Shown: positions 43,072 to 51,809 of the stretch, one piece after another
Position numbering within the stretch: the stretch's first letter is position 1
Layout of the letters: the number at the start of each line of letters is the position of its first letter
From: Streptomyces sp. V3I8
GTDB lineage: Bacteria; Actinomycetota; Actinomycetes; Streptomycetales; Streptomycetaceae
NCBI RefSeq assembly: GCF_030817535.1
Contig: NZ_JAUSZL010000002.1
Coordinates: 3,472,001 to 3,536,000, forward strand
Length of the DNA: 64,000 nt
Direction of reading: 5' to 3'
Position numbers and translations under genes: made by a program
The notes under the pieces: generated by a model
Told to the model about the DNA's origin: nothing
Seen by the model: the letters and a program-made list of their open reading frames with translations, nothing else
The model's database searches: none

Positions 43072-44862
43072 TCACAGACGGTCGATGTCGAGGTTCGCGA
43101 TGGCCGTCCTCGCGACCTCGCGGCCGCGCTCGGTGAAGTCGCCCTTGCCCGGATAGCCGATCATGAGCTTGTACATGTCGCCGGACGTGGCCTTGTAGTA
43201 GAAGACCTGGAGCTCGCGCGGCCGCGGGTCGGTGGTGTCCGTGGTGGAGTGGACGATCGTGTTCCTGGCGGCCTTGCGGCCCTTGTACCCGACGTCGCTC
43301 GCGTCGCTCCTGGGCACGGGGTCGGAGTTCATGTCCAGGCCGTAGGAGCCGCTCTGCTTGTAGGCGGCGTCGTCCTCGTACATCTCCGCCGAAGCCGTCG
43401 AGGCGATCTCGCCCGAGGCGTCCTCGTCCTTCCTGGCCAGCGAGAGGCTGACCCAGAGGGCGCCGCTCGGGTCGGTGAACCGGACCCAGTGTTCGTTCTC
43501 GGGCGCGTCGGCCTTCGGCACGGTCCTCCGGTACCCCTCCGGTACGGCCACCGTCGCGCCCAGGGCCTTCAGGTCCGTCTTCCGCCAGCCGTCGGGCAGG
43601 GGGCCCGCGAACGGGTCCGCGACCACCAGGTACGCCGTCACCGCCGCCGCGACGACCACGGCGGCGACGCCGCCGCCGATGCCGAGCCACGCCTTGCGGC
43701 CGAGACGGGCCGCCCTGCCCCGGGCGGGCGCCGGCAGCGGGTCGACCCGCGTGGGCGCCGGCCGGGGCGGCCGGGCGGCCTGCTCCAGGAGCGCGCGCAC
43801 CCGCGCCGCGTCCGGACGGCGGTTCGGGTCCTTGTCCAGGAGGCCGTCGATGGCCTCGGCGAGCGGTCCGCCGGCCGCGTTGGGCGCGGCCGGCGTGGCG
43901 TTGAGGACGGACTGGAGCGTCGCCGGCGTGTTGCTGCGGCGGAACGGCGACACGCCCTCCGTGGCCGCGTACAGGACCACGCCCAGCGACCAGAGGTCCG
44001 ACGCCGGGCCGGGCCGCTGCCCCAGCACCCTTTCGGGGGCGATGAACTCGGGCGAGCCGACGAAGCCGCCCGTGTCGGTCAGATTCGTCTCGCCCTCGAT
44101 CTGCGCGATGCCGAAGTCGGTGAGAACGACCCGGTCGTCGGTGCCCAGCAGGACGTTGTCCGGCTTGACGTCGCGGTGCAGGATGCCCGCCGTGTGCGCG
44201 GCCTGCAGCGCGCCGAGCACCTGGAGGCCGATTCTCGCCGCCTCACGCGTGCCGAGCGTGCCCTCCTGGAGGGCGGCGCCGAGCGAGCGTCCCCGGACCA
44301 GCTCCATCACGATCCAGGGCCGGCCGTCCACGACGGCGACGTCGTGGACGTTCACGACGGCCGGGTGGTCGAGCCGGGCCGCGGCGCGCGCCTCGCGGCG
44401 CATCCGCTCGAAGACGTTGGCCCGTTCACGTTCGGGAAGGTGGTCGGGGATGCGCGGCTCCTTGACCGCGACCTCCCGGTCCACCGTCTCGTCCTGGGCC
44501 CGCCACACGGTGCCCATCCCGCCGTGGCCGAGCTTGTCGAGCAGCCGGTACCGGCCCCCGATGAGCCGCCCCGCACCGGAGTCGTGCGAGGCGTGTACCG
44601 GCTCCGGCTCCGGCTCCGGCGGCTGTGGTTCAAGGTGCGGCTGCGGCTGCGGGTCCGCCTGCGGTTGCGGTTCCGCTTGCGCCTGCGGTTGCGGTTGCAG
44701 TTCCACTTGCGCCTGCGGTTGCGGTTGCGACTCGGGCGTCACCCGGGCGGGCGTGGCGTACGGGTTCCCGGGGTGCGGTACGGCAGCCGGCGGCTGCGGT
44801 GGCCGCAGAGCGAAACTCGTCGGCTCGTCGGGTCCGTGCTGGGCTCCCCCGTGGCTGCTCAT
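43072..44862 (-). CDS. Receptor-type Ser/Thr protein kinase, paralog 1
   Basis: A 596-residue eukaryotic-like kinase. A Gln/Pro repeat N-terminus (QPQPQAQVELQPQPQAQAEP) precedes the kinase domain (about 105-365) with LGHGGMGTV, AVKE, HRDVKPDN and DFGIAQ intact. A TM helix near 400 (WLGIGGGVAAVVVAAAVTAYLV) leads to an extracytoplasmic domain of about 190 residues with no PASTA repeats (VAVPEGYRRTVPKADAPENE). ATG at 44862. Part of five adjacent kinase genes on one strand; from memory the matching S. coelicolor cluster (about SCO4775-4779) affects sporulation and spore-wall synthesis. Confidence 0.93.
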   Translation of the reverse strand: MSSHGGAQHGPDEPTSFALRPPQPPAAVPHPGNPYATPARVTPESQPQPQAQVELQPQPQAQAEPQPQADPQPQPHLEPQPPEPEPEPVHASHDSGAGRLIGGRYRLLDKLGHGGMGTVWRAQDETVDREVAVKEPRIPDHLPERERANVFERMRREARAAARLDHPAVVNVHDVAVVDGRPWIVMELVRGRSLGAALQEGTLGTREAARIGLQVLGALQAAHTAGILHRDVKPDNVLLGTDDRVVLTDFGIAQIEGETNLTDTGGFVGSPEFIAPERVLGQRPGPASDLWSLGVVLYAATEGVSPFRRSNTPATLQSVLNATPAAPNAAGGPLAEAIDGLLDKDPNRRPDAARVRALLEQAARPPRPAPTRVDPLPAPARGRAARLGRKAWLGIGGGVAAVVVAAAVTAYLVVADPFAGPLPDGWRKTDLKALGATVAVPEGYRRTVPKADAPENEHWVRFTDPSGALWVSLSLARKDEDASGEIASTASAEMYEDDAAYKQSGSYGLDMNSDPVPRSDASDVGYKGRKAARNTIVHSTTDTTDPRPRELQVFYYKATSGDMYKLMIGYPGKGDFTERGREVARTAIANLDIDRL

Positions 44863-44970
44863 GGGTCCATCCTTATCGCGCCGGCCACCCCCGCTCCACC
44901 CTGGGCGCTTTCCGGTCACAGACCCGTGACGCACGACGTTCCTTATGAACCTTTTACGGTGCTGTGCGGC

Positions 44971-46584
44971 TCATGGGCGCGACCGGACGAACGTGTCGAC
45001 GGCCACGTCGAAGTACTCCCGCGCCTGGCGCGCCTGGCCGACGGGCGCCGACACCAGCACGTCGTACATCCGGCCCCTCTCCTCCCAGCACAGGTCGTAG
45101 AGGTGCCGCGCGCCCTCCGCCTTGCTGAAGCCGTTCCAGGTGAACTCCCAGAGTGCGGCGGGGCGTCCGGAGCGGGTGGTGTCCGTGACCCGGCCGTCGC
45201 GGTACCCGGGATAGGTGTCCGGCCCCTCGGCGGCGGCGCGCTGCAGCACCGCGAGCGGGCCGTCCGGCTCGGGGTCGGACACCTTGACGCCGATGCGGAA
45301 GGTCTTCGCCGCCGACAGGTAGTAGACGCGTTCGCCCTGCACCTCACGGGTGAAGCCCACGGGGACCGCGAAGGAGAACCCCTCCGCGTCGCGGACGAGG
45401 CGGTATCCCGTGGGCACGGTCCGGCTCGCGGAGGCCGACGGCCGGGAGCCGGTGCCGGTGGTCGCGGCGGCCGTACGGGACGAGGGGGCCGGGCCCGTCG
45501 GCGGGGTGAGCCCGTTGCCGTCGTCGCCCATCAGCAGCGCGGCCGCCGAGACACCCGCCACGGCCATCGCCGCCACCAGGGCGGCCGCGATCAGCGCGTT
45601 GCGCATGGAGGAGCGGACGGCGAAGGCCGGCCGCAGCGGGAGGCGCACGGCCGGTTCCGGGACCGGCGGCGCGGGCGTGCCGGGGCTCCGTCCGGTGGCG
45701 TCCCGGTGGTCCGGCACGTGACCGGGCGAGGCCGGCGGCATGTGGCCCGTGGCCAGGAACACCCGCAGCAGCCGCTCCGCCTCCACCGCGTCGAGCCGCC
45801 GTTCGGGGTCGCGTTCGAGGAGGCCCAGGATGACGGGGAGCAGGGGCGCGGCGGCCGGGGGCGGATGTATGTCGTCGATCACGACCGCGTGCAGGATGCC
45901 GCTCAGCGAGTCGCGCCGGAACGGGGACTCACCGCTGAGCGCCGTGCAGAGCAGCGCGCCGAGCGACCACAGGTCGGACTCGGGCCCGGTCCTGACGCCC
46001 GACATCCGCTCGGGCGCGGTGTACTCGGGCGACCCCACGAACGAGCCGCTCTCGGTGACCGTCGTCGCGCCCGCGACCTGCGCGGTCCCGAAGTCGGTGA
46101 GGATCGCCCTGCCGTCCAGGTTGAGGAGCACGTTCCCGGGCTTCAGGTCGCGGTGCAGGACACCGGCGCCGTGCGCCTTGCGCAGCGCGCCGAGCAGGTC
46201 GATGCCCATCCGGGCGGTCTCGACGGCGCCGACGGGCCCGTCCCGGGAGATGCGGTCTGCGAGCGAGCCGCCTTCGAGCAGGTCCATGACGATGTACGGG
46301 CGTTCGTCCTGCTCGACGACGTCGTGCACGACGATGATGTGCGGGTGCCGCAGCTGCGCGATGGCGCGCGCCTCCCGCAGGGTGCGTTCGCGCTGCAGCC
46401 GGGACTCCTCCGCCGAGAGCGAGGTGTCCACGGCGAGTTCCTTGACCGCGACCTGCCGGGCGAGCAACTGGTCCGTGGCCTGCCACACGACGCCCATGCC
46501 ACCCCGGCCGAGTCTGGCTCCCAGGCGGTAACGGCCCGCGATGACGCGGACGTTGTCCTCGGGTCTCTCCCCCTGGGTCCCCAT
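44971..46584 (-). CDS. Receptor-type Ser/Thr protein kinase, paralog 2
   Basis: A 537-residue kinase. The kinase domain (about 15-270) has LGRGGMGVV, AVKEL, HRDLKPGN and DFGTAQ. A Pro-rich juxtamembrane segment, one TM helix (NALIAAALVAAMAVAGVSAA) near 340 and an extracellular domain (about 390-537) follow, the last beginning GFSFAVPVGFTREVQGERVY. ATG at 46584 (MGTQGERP) is preferred, with GGGG just upstream; two ATG codons at 46593/46596 could add a few residues. Active-site residues look complete. Confidence 0.92.
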   Translation of the reverse strand: MGTQGERPEDNVRVIAGRYRLGARLGRGGMGVVWQATDQLLARQVAVKELAVDTSLSAEESRLQRERTLREARAIAQLRHPHIIVVHDVVEQDERPYIVMDLLEGGSLADRISRDGPVGAVETARMGIDLLGALRKAHGAGVLHRDLKPGNVLLNLDGRAILTDFGTAQVAGATTVTESGSFVGSPEYTAPERMSGVRTGPESDLWSLGALLCTALSGESPFRRDSLSGILHAVVIDDIHPPPAAAPLLPVILGLLERDPERRLDAVEAERLLRVFLATGHMPPASPGHVPDHRDATGRSPGTPAPPVPEPAVRLPLRPAFAVRSSMRNALIAAALVAAMAVAGVSAAALLMGDDGNGLTPPTGPAPSSRTAAATTGTGSRPSASASRTVPTGYRLVRDAEGFSFAVPVGFTREVQGERVYYLSAAKTFRIGVKVSDPEPDGPLAVLQRAAAEGPDTYPGYRDGRVTDTTRSGRPAALWEFTWNGFSKAEGARHLYDLCWEERGRMYDVLVSAPVGQARQAREYFDVAVDTFVRSRP

Positions 46585-46673
46585 GCGCCCCATCATGCCG
46601 CACCGGACTCGGTCCCTCCGGGGCCGGACACCGCTCCTGGCCGACAACCGACGCTTACACGAGTCCACCCGAG

Positions 46674-46710
46674 GGGGCGTCCCTCAGGGACGCGGGGAAC
46701 CGCGCCCCGG
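46674..46710. repeat. Palindrome-rich spacer with a divergent copy of the dispersed unit
   Basis: GGGGGCGTCCCTCAGGGACG is followed by CGGGGAACCGCGCCCC. The second half resembles the unit at 16926 and 39630, and the first half adds CGTCCCT/AGGGACG. Located between two kinase genes, likely a transcript end. Confidence 0.4.
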
Positions 46711-46746
46711 GGGCGTGTTCCGGCCGGAATCCGGGGAACCGGAACG

Positions 46747-48570
46747 TCACTGCGGGGGCTGCCACCCGCGAAGAATCGTGTCGAACCGCTCCCGCGCGGT
46801 GTCCCAGTCCCCCGCCGGCGCCGACATGTAGATCACGTACTCGACCCCGTCCCGGCCGTAATACGCCTGTTCGATCGCCCGCCGGGGACCGGGGAACTCC
46901 GTGTCCTTGGCCAGCGCGGTCCAGGTGAAGTCCCACAGCGCCCCCGGCCGGTCCCGGTAGGTGTTGGTCTCGAGAGTGACCCGCCGGTAGTCGCTCAGCC
47001 GCGCCAACTGCTCCTCCAGGTCGACAAGATGCCGGTACGGCGTGTCGAAGTCCGGGGAGTCGTTCACCGCGATCCGCACGAAGTGCTCGCCGCCGTCGGG
47101 CGTGTAGTCGACCTGGTCGTTCTCGACCTGCCGCTTCCACCCCTCGGGCAGCACGAGGCTGAAACCCTTGACGTCGTCGACCCGTTCCCAGCCGTCGGGC
47201 ACGTCCCCGGCCTGGTTCGCGTCGGTCTGCTTCCCGTCGTCGTCCCCGCTCGGCGAGGACGACGTACCGGGCGACGGCGTGGGCCCGGCGGACGTCGACG
47301 TGTCGTCGTCCCCCCGCCCGTCCGCCAGGAGCATCGCCGCGACACTCCCGCCCCCGACGAGCGCGGCCGCCAGCACGACCGCCGCGACGATACGTATCCG
47401 GCGGCGCCCGGGCCCGCCGACGACCGCCGACTGGTGCGCGGTGACGCCGGCCGGGTCGGAGGCGGGCCGCCCCTGGCTGCCGTAGGTGTCATGGCCGCCC
47501 GACGCCCCGAAGCCGCCCTGCGGATACGGGCCGCCCGACACCCCGTACGCCTCGTGCGGCCCGTACCCGCCGTGGGCGACGGAGTGGGTGGCCCCCTCCG
47601 GCCCGGGCGCCACGGCTCGGCCCTGTCCGTACGTGCCCTGGACCCCTTGGCCGTACGTGCCCTGGGTCCCTTGGCCGTACGTGCCGCCCGGCTCCTCGGT
47701 GGTGGTCACATGCTGCGTCGGCACGTACGCCTGCGCCGCGTCGGGCGTACGCCCCTCCGCCGCCTCGGCGAGCATCTGCTCGGCCTCTTCGGACCCGGGC
47801 CGCCCGGCCGGATCCTTGCGCAGCAGCGCGGTGATGACGGGCGCCAGCGGCCCGGCGTGCTCAAGGGCGTCCGCCTCCTCGCCGACCACGGCCTGCATGG
47901 TGGTCAGGGGCGTCGTCCGCCGGAACGGCGACCGGCCCTCGACCGCCGTGTAGAGCGTGGCGCCGAGTGCCCACAGGTCGGCGGACGGGCCAGGGTCCTG
48001 GCCGCGGATGCGCTCCGGCGCCAGGTAGTCGACCGAACCGACGATCTCGCCGGTACGGGTGATCGTCGTGTCCCCCTCGACCTGCGCGATCCCGAAGTCG
48101 GTGAGCAGCACACGCCCGTCGTGGGACAGCAGTACGTTGCCGGGCTTGATGTCGCGGTGCAGTACCCCGGCGGAGTGGGCGGCCCGCAGTGCGCGCAGGA
48201 CCCACAGCCCGACCCGGGCCGCCTCCCGCGGCTCGATGCGCCCCGCCTCCTTGACGGCGTCGGCGAGCGAGTGCCCCTCGACCAGTTCCATCACGATCCA
48301 CGGCCGGCCGTCGTGTTCGAGCACGTCGTGCACGGTGACGACGGCGGAGTGGTTGATCCGCGCGGCTGCCCGGGCCTCGGCCCGGGTACGGGCGAGCAGG
48401 ACGGCGCGCTCGCTCTCGGACACGTAGAGCGCGGCCGTCAGCTCCTTGATCGCGACGGCGCGGTGCAGCACTTCGTCCCGCGCGCGCCACACCCGGCCCA
48501 TGCCGCCACTGCCGATGGAGTCGGCGAGCCGGTAGCGGCCCGCCAGAAGCAGGCCCTGCATCTGATTCAC
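46747..48570 (-). CDS. Receptor-type Ser/Thr protein kinase, paralog 3
   Basis: A 607-residue kinase. The domain (about 9-270) shows IGSGGMGRV, AIKEL, HRDIKPGN and DFGIAQ. A linker with GTYGQGTQGTYGQGVQGTYGQ repeats runs to a TM helix (RIRIVAAVVLAAALVGGGSV) near 390, then an acidic stalk and the shared extracellular domain (about 455-607, GFSLVLPEGWKRQVENDQVD). The GTG at 48570 (MNQMQGLLLAG) is used. Same strand and order as its neighbours; intergenic 48571-48852 has GATGACTCG-type short repeats but no gene. Confidence 0.93.
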   Translation of the reverse strand: MNQMQGLLLAGRYRLADSIGSGGMGRVWRARDEVLHRAVAIKELTAALYVSESERAVLLARTRAEARAAARINHSAVVTVHDVLEHDGRPWIVMELVEGHSLADAVKEAGRIEPREAARVGLWVLRALRAAHSAGVLHRDIKPGNVLLSHDGRVLLTDFGIAQVEGDTTITRTGEIVGSVDYLAPERIRGQDPGPSADLWALGATLYTAVEGRSPFRRTTPLTTMQAVVGEEADALEHAGPLAPVITALLRKDPAGRPGSEEAEQMLAEAAEGRTPDAAQAYVPTQHVTTTEEPGGTYGQGTQGTYGQGVQGTYGQGRAVAPGPEGATHSVAHGGYGPHEAYGVSGGPYPQGGFGASGGHDTYGSQGRPASDPAGVTAHQSAVVGGPGRRRIRIVAAVVLAAALVGGGSVAAMLLADGRGDDDTSTSAGPTPSPGTSSSPSGDDDGKQTDANQAGDVPDGWERVDDVKGFSLVLPEGWKRQVENDQVDYTPDGGEHFVRIAVNDSPDFDTPYRHLVDLEEQLARLSDYRRVTLETNTYRDRPGALWDFTWTALAKDTEFPGPRRAIEQAYYGRDGVEYVIYMSAPAGDWDTARERFDTILRGWQPPQ

Positions 48571-48852
48571 GTTTCCCCGCAATGCTCTTGACAGGGTCAG
48601 ACTAAGGACCGGCACCCGCCCAGGGAACCGGCGGGGTCCTACGGAGACAGCACTGTGACGCTTGCCGCGCGCGTGAACGAGCGGTGTCCGCCGGGTGATC
48701 AGGCGTTGTGCCCCGATCCACCGTCACCCTCACACCGGGTGACATGAGGACCTGCCGCCCACGGCCGCGCAAGAAGCGTGGACACACAGGGTCATGACGT
48801 CACGTCAGCCGGTGATCCGGCCCCTGCCTCGGTCGATGACTCGGCCGATGAC

Positions 48853-51655
48853 TCACCCAGTGATCCGGTACGTCGACGACGCCTGTTCGTACAGCCGCGT
48901 CACCTCGTCCCGCTCGGCCTCCGGACCGCGCACCTGCACCACGTGGTAGCGCCCGTCGGCGATGATCACGAGGTTGCGTACGAAGACCTCGCCGCCCGAG
49001 GAGTCCTGCCAGGTGAACTGCCCCTCGGCCATGGCGCGTCCGCCCACGTCGATGCGCCGCATCCCGCTGGAGGTGGCCCAGGTCGAGTCGCGGAACGGCT
49101 GCAGCTCGCGCTCCTCCTCGCGCTGGTAGGTCATCGGGTCTCCGCCGTACTGCTTGGTCGTGTCGCGGCCCGGGACGACCAGCAGCTCGAAGCGGCCGTG
49201 CGCGTAGACGACCTGCCCGCGCCCGTTCTTCCCGGTGCGGTCCCAGCCGTTCGCGACCGCCACGTGGAACCCTTCGGAGTCCTTGCGCAGCGTGAAGCCC
49301 TGCGGCAGCTCGGGTCCGGTGGTCTGGGTGGTGGAACTGGACGAGCGCGTCGGGCTGCTCTCCCCGCTCGGCGTCCTGTCGTCCTGCGGATCGGTCCCGG
49401 TCTTCCCGTCCTGGTCGGTGCCGGTGCCGCTGTCCGAGGAGTGGCCGGGGCCGGGGCTGACGACCTCTCCCGCCGAACCGGTGCGCTGCCCGCCGGAGTC
49501 GGACCTGGGCATGAACGCCACGGCGTACGCGACGGCCGCCGCCATGGCGAGCAGGATCAGCAGCAGCAGGGTGCGGCCGAGCCGGCGGGGCCCGGCCTCC
49601 CCGCCCTGCCTGTCCCGCTTGTGCCGGCCGTGCGGGCTGGTGGCGGGCAGTCCGGCGCGGCGCCTGCGGACCATCTCGCCCCGGCGCCGTACGACGGGCA
49701 GCCGGGTGGGGTCCATGGGCGGCGCCGCGACGACGTACGTACCCGCCTCGGGCTCGGGCGCCGACCGCACCAGCGAACGCAGCCAGCCCCGCAGCTCCTC
49801 GAAGTCCAGTCGCTCGGTGGGGTCCTGACGCAGCAGCGACTCCACGACCGGCCGGAGCGGACCGCACTCCTCCGCGAAGGCGGGCGGCTCGGCGCACACC
49901 AGCTGCACCAGTTCGGCGGTGTTCTCCTCGGGGTAGGGCGCGTGGCCCTGGACGGCGCGGAAGAGCAGCGCGCCCAGCGCCCACAGGTCGGTCGCGGGGC
50001 CGATCGGCGCCGCCAGCTGCCAGTTCTCGTGCACCGGTCCGGCCTGCTCGGGCGCCCAGCGCTCGGTGACGGGTCCCACGACGGCCATCCGCGCCTGCCG
50101 GGCCCGCTCCGCGGCCAGCGCGGTGGCCGGTCCGCGCCCGGCGGGCACCGCGGCGGAGGTGAGCCGGTTCCACTGGGTGGGAGCCACGCCGGTGCCGGTG
50201 TCCAAGGCGGTGCCGGTGTCCGGAGCGGCCCGGTCGGCCGAGGGCGCGTACCCGGCGCCGTACGCGGCCGTCTCCGCCGCCCGTCCCCCGGTCGCGCCGC
50301 CACCGCTGCCGCCGCCCGGAAGCACGGAAGCACGGTCCTGCCCGGAATCCGTGACCATAGGCGCGCCCCCGCGCGGCGCCGCGCCGTGCCAGGAACCGGG
50401 CGGCCGTACCCCGTACGGGTCGACGATCTGCCCCGGCGGCGCGGTGTGCTCCATCCCGTGTCCGGACCCGGCGATCTGCCCCGATATCTGGCCCGGAACC
50501 TGTCCGGTGAGCTCGCCGGCCTGCCGACCGGGGTGCTGACCGGCCTGCTGACCGGCCCCGGTGTCGCTTCCGGCGGACCGGGGCCGCGGAGCGGGCAGCG
50601 CAGGGTTCCGGCCGTCCCGCTGCTCCTCCTGCACCCTGGCCGCCGCCCGCGCGCCCGCCCGGTAGGCGGCGATGGCTCCGGCCCGCGCGGCCCGTACGTC
50701 GCCGCCCGCGTCCAGCGCCCGCTGGGCCATGTCCGAGGCCCGCGCGGTCTGCGCCTGCGCCTGTGTGACGGGCAGGGCGCTACCGCCCCCGCGCACGGCC
50801 TCGACCGCGGCACGTCCGCCGTCCGGTCCACGCGCTCCGGGCACCGCCTGCCCGAACTGCCCGATCCCGCCGTCCGTCCTGCCCGCTGTCCTGCCTGTCT
50901 GCCCGGACGGACCGCCCGGGCCCGCCCCGTGTCCCGGGGCCGCCGGGCCGCCGGGACCGGCCGGACCTCCCGCGCCCCCTCCGGCCCTCCGGGCCACCGT
51001 CCGGCGCGGGCCGGCCCGCGCCGCCTTGGTCCTCACCCTCGGCGGGCGGCACCGGGTCGTACCCGCACAGTGCCTCCTCCGCGGCTCCGGAGGCGAGCCC
51101 CGTGAGCATCACCCGCCCGTCGTCGCAGACCAGCACCGTGCGCGCGGTGATGTTCCGGTGCACCCAGCCGTGCGCGTGCAGCACCCGCAGCGCGGTCAGC
51201 ACGTCGGAGGCCACCTCGGCGGCCCGGTAGGGGCTCAGCGGCCCCTCGTCGAGCAGCGCCGCGAGCTGCCGCGAGGGCACCGACTCACTCACTATCCAGA
51301 GCGACCCGCCCTCGGCGAACACGTCGAAGACCTGGGCCAGCCGCGGGTGATCGGGGATCTGCGCCGCGGCCTGCGCCGCCTCGATCGCCCGTCGCACGGC
51401 GGGCTCGGCGGGCTGCCGGGTGGTCCGTGCGGAAGGGCGCCGCAGACCCGAGTCCCGCGCCACGAACCCGTCGGGCAGCCCGTCCGCGTCGAGCACCTCC
51501 GCCTCGACGACCTCGGGCAACGGCACCTGCCGGACCACGACCTCCTGGCCGCTGTAGGTGTCGAAGGCGCGGGACTCGCGGAAGTCGTCCTCGTCCGACA
51601 GCGGGAGAGGCAGGCGATAACGGTCGGCGAGTACCCGTCCCGCATAGTCGTCCAC
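48853..51655 (-). CDS. Membrane pseudokinase, interrupted by an apparent +1 frameshift
   Basis: A two-frame reading of one gene. The N-terminal half (51655 to about 51000, GTG start with GGGGGAGG upstream) has a kinase-like lobe: VVVRQVPLPEV where AxK should be, HRNITART instead of HRD, and LTGLASG instead of DFG. The C-terminal half (from about 50980 to 48853, other frame) has a 200-residue linker, then ATDLWALGALLFRAVQG and LRQDPTERLDFEEL (lower lobe), a TM helix (LLLLILLAMAAAVAYAVAF) and the shared extracellular domain. Total length is 3n+1. The slip lies in the G/C-run linker, near the CCCCC at about 50970. Sequencing error, recent mutation or programmed shift are all possible. Confidence 0.72.
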
Positions 51656-51809
51656 GAAGCCTCCCCCGGCCGCCCGGTTGGTCAATTCCGTTCGCCTTGC
51701 GCCCCGTTGTCGCCGCGGTTGTGGCTGCGTACGGTCCGCAACCACTCACGATACGTGCCGAAGTCAACCCGCAATGAGGAGATACCAGATCTCCATTGTC
51801 TCGTGACCC

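Noticed and set aside
41923..48591. A 2222-codon open frame on the plus strand across the kinase genes
   Set aside because: It is antisense to three well-supported kinases, has no homologous motif and reflects the high third-position GC that removes stops in shadow frames.
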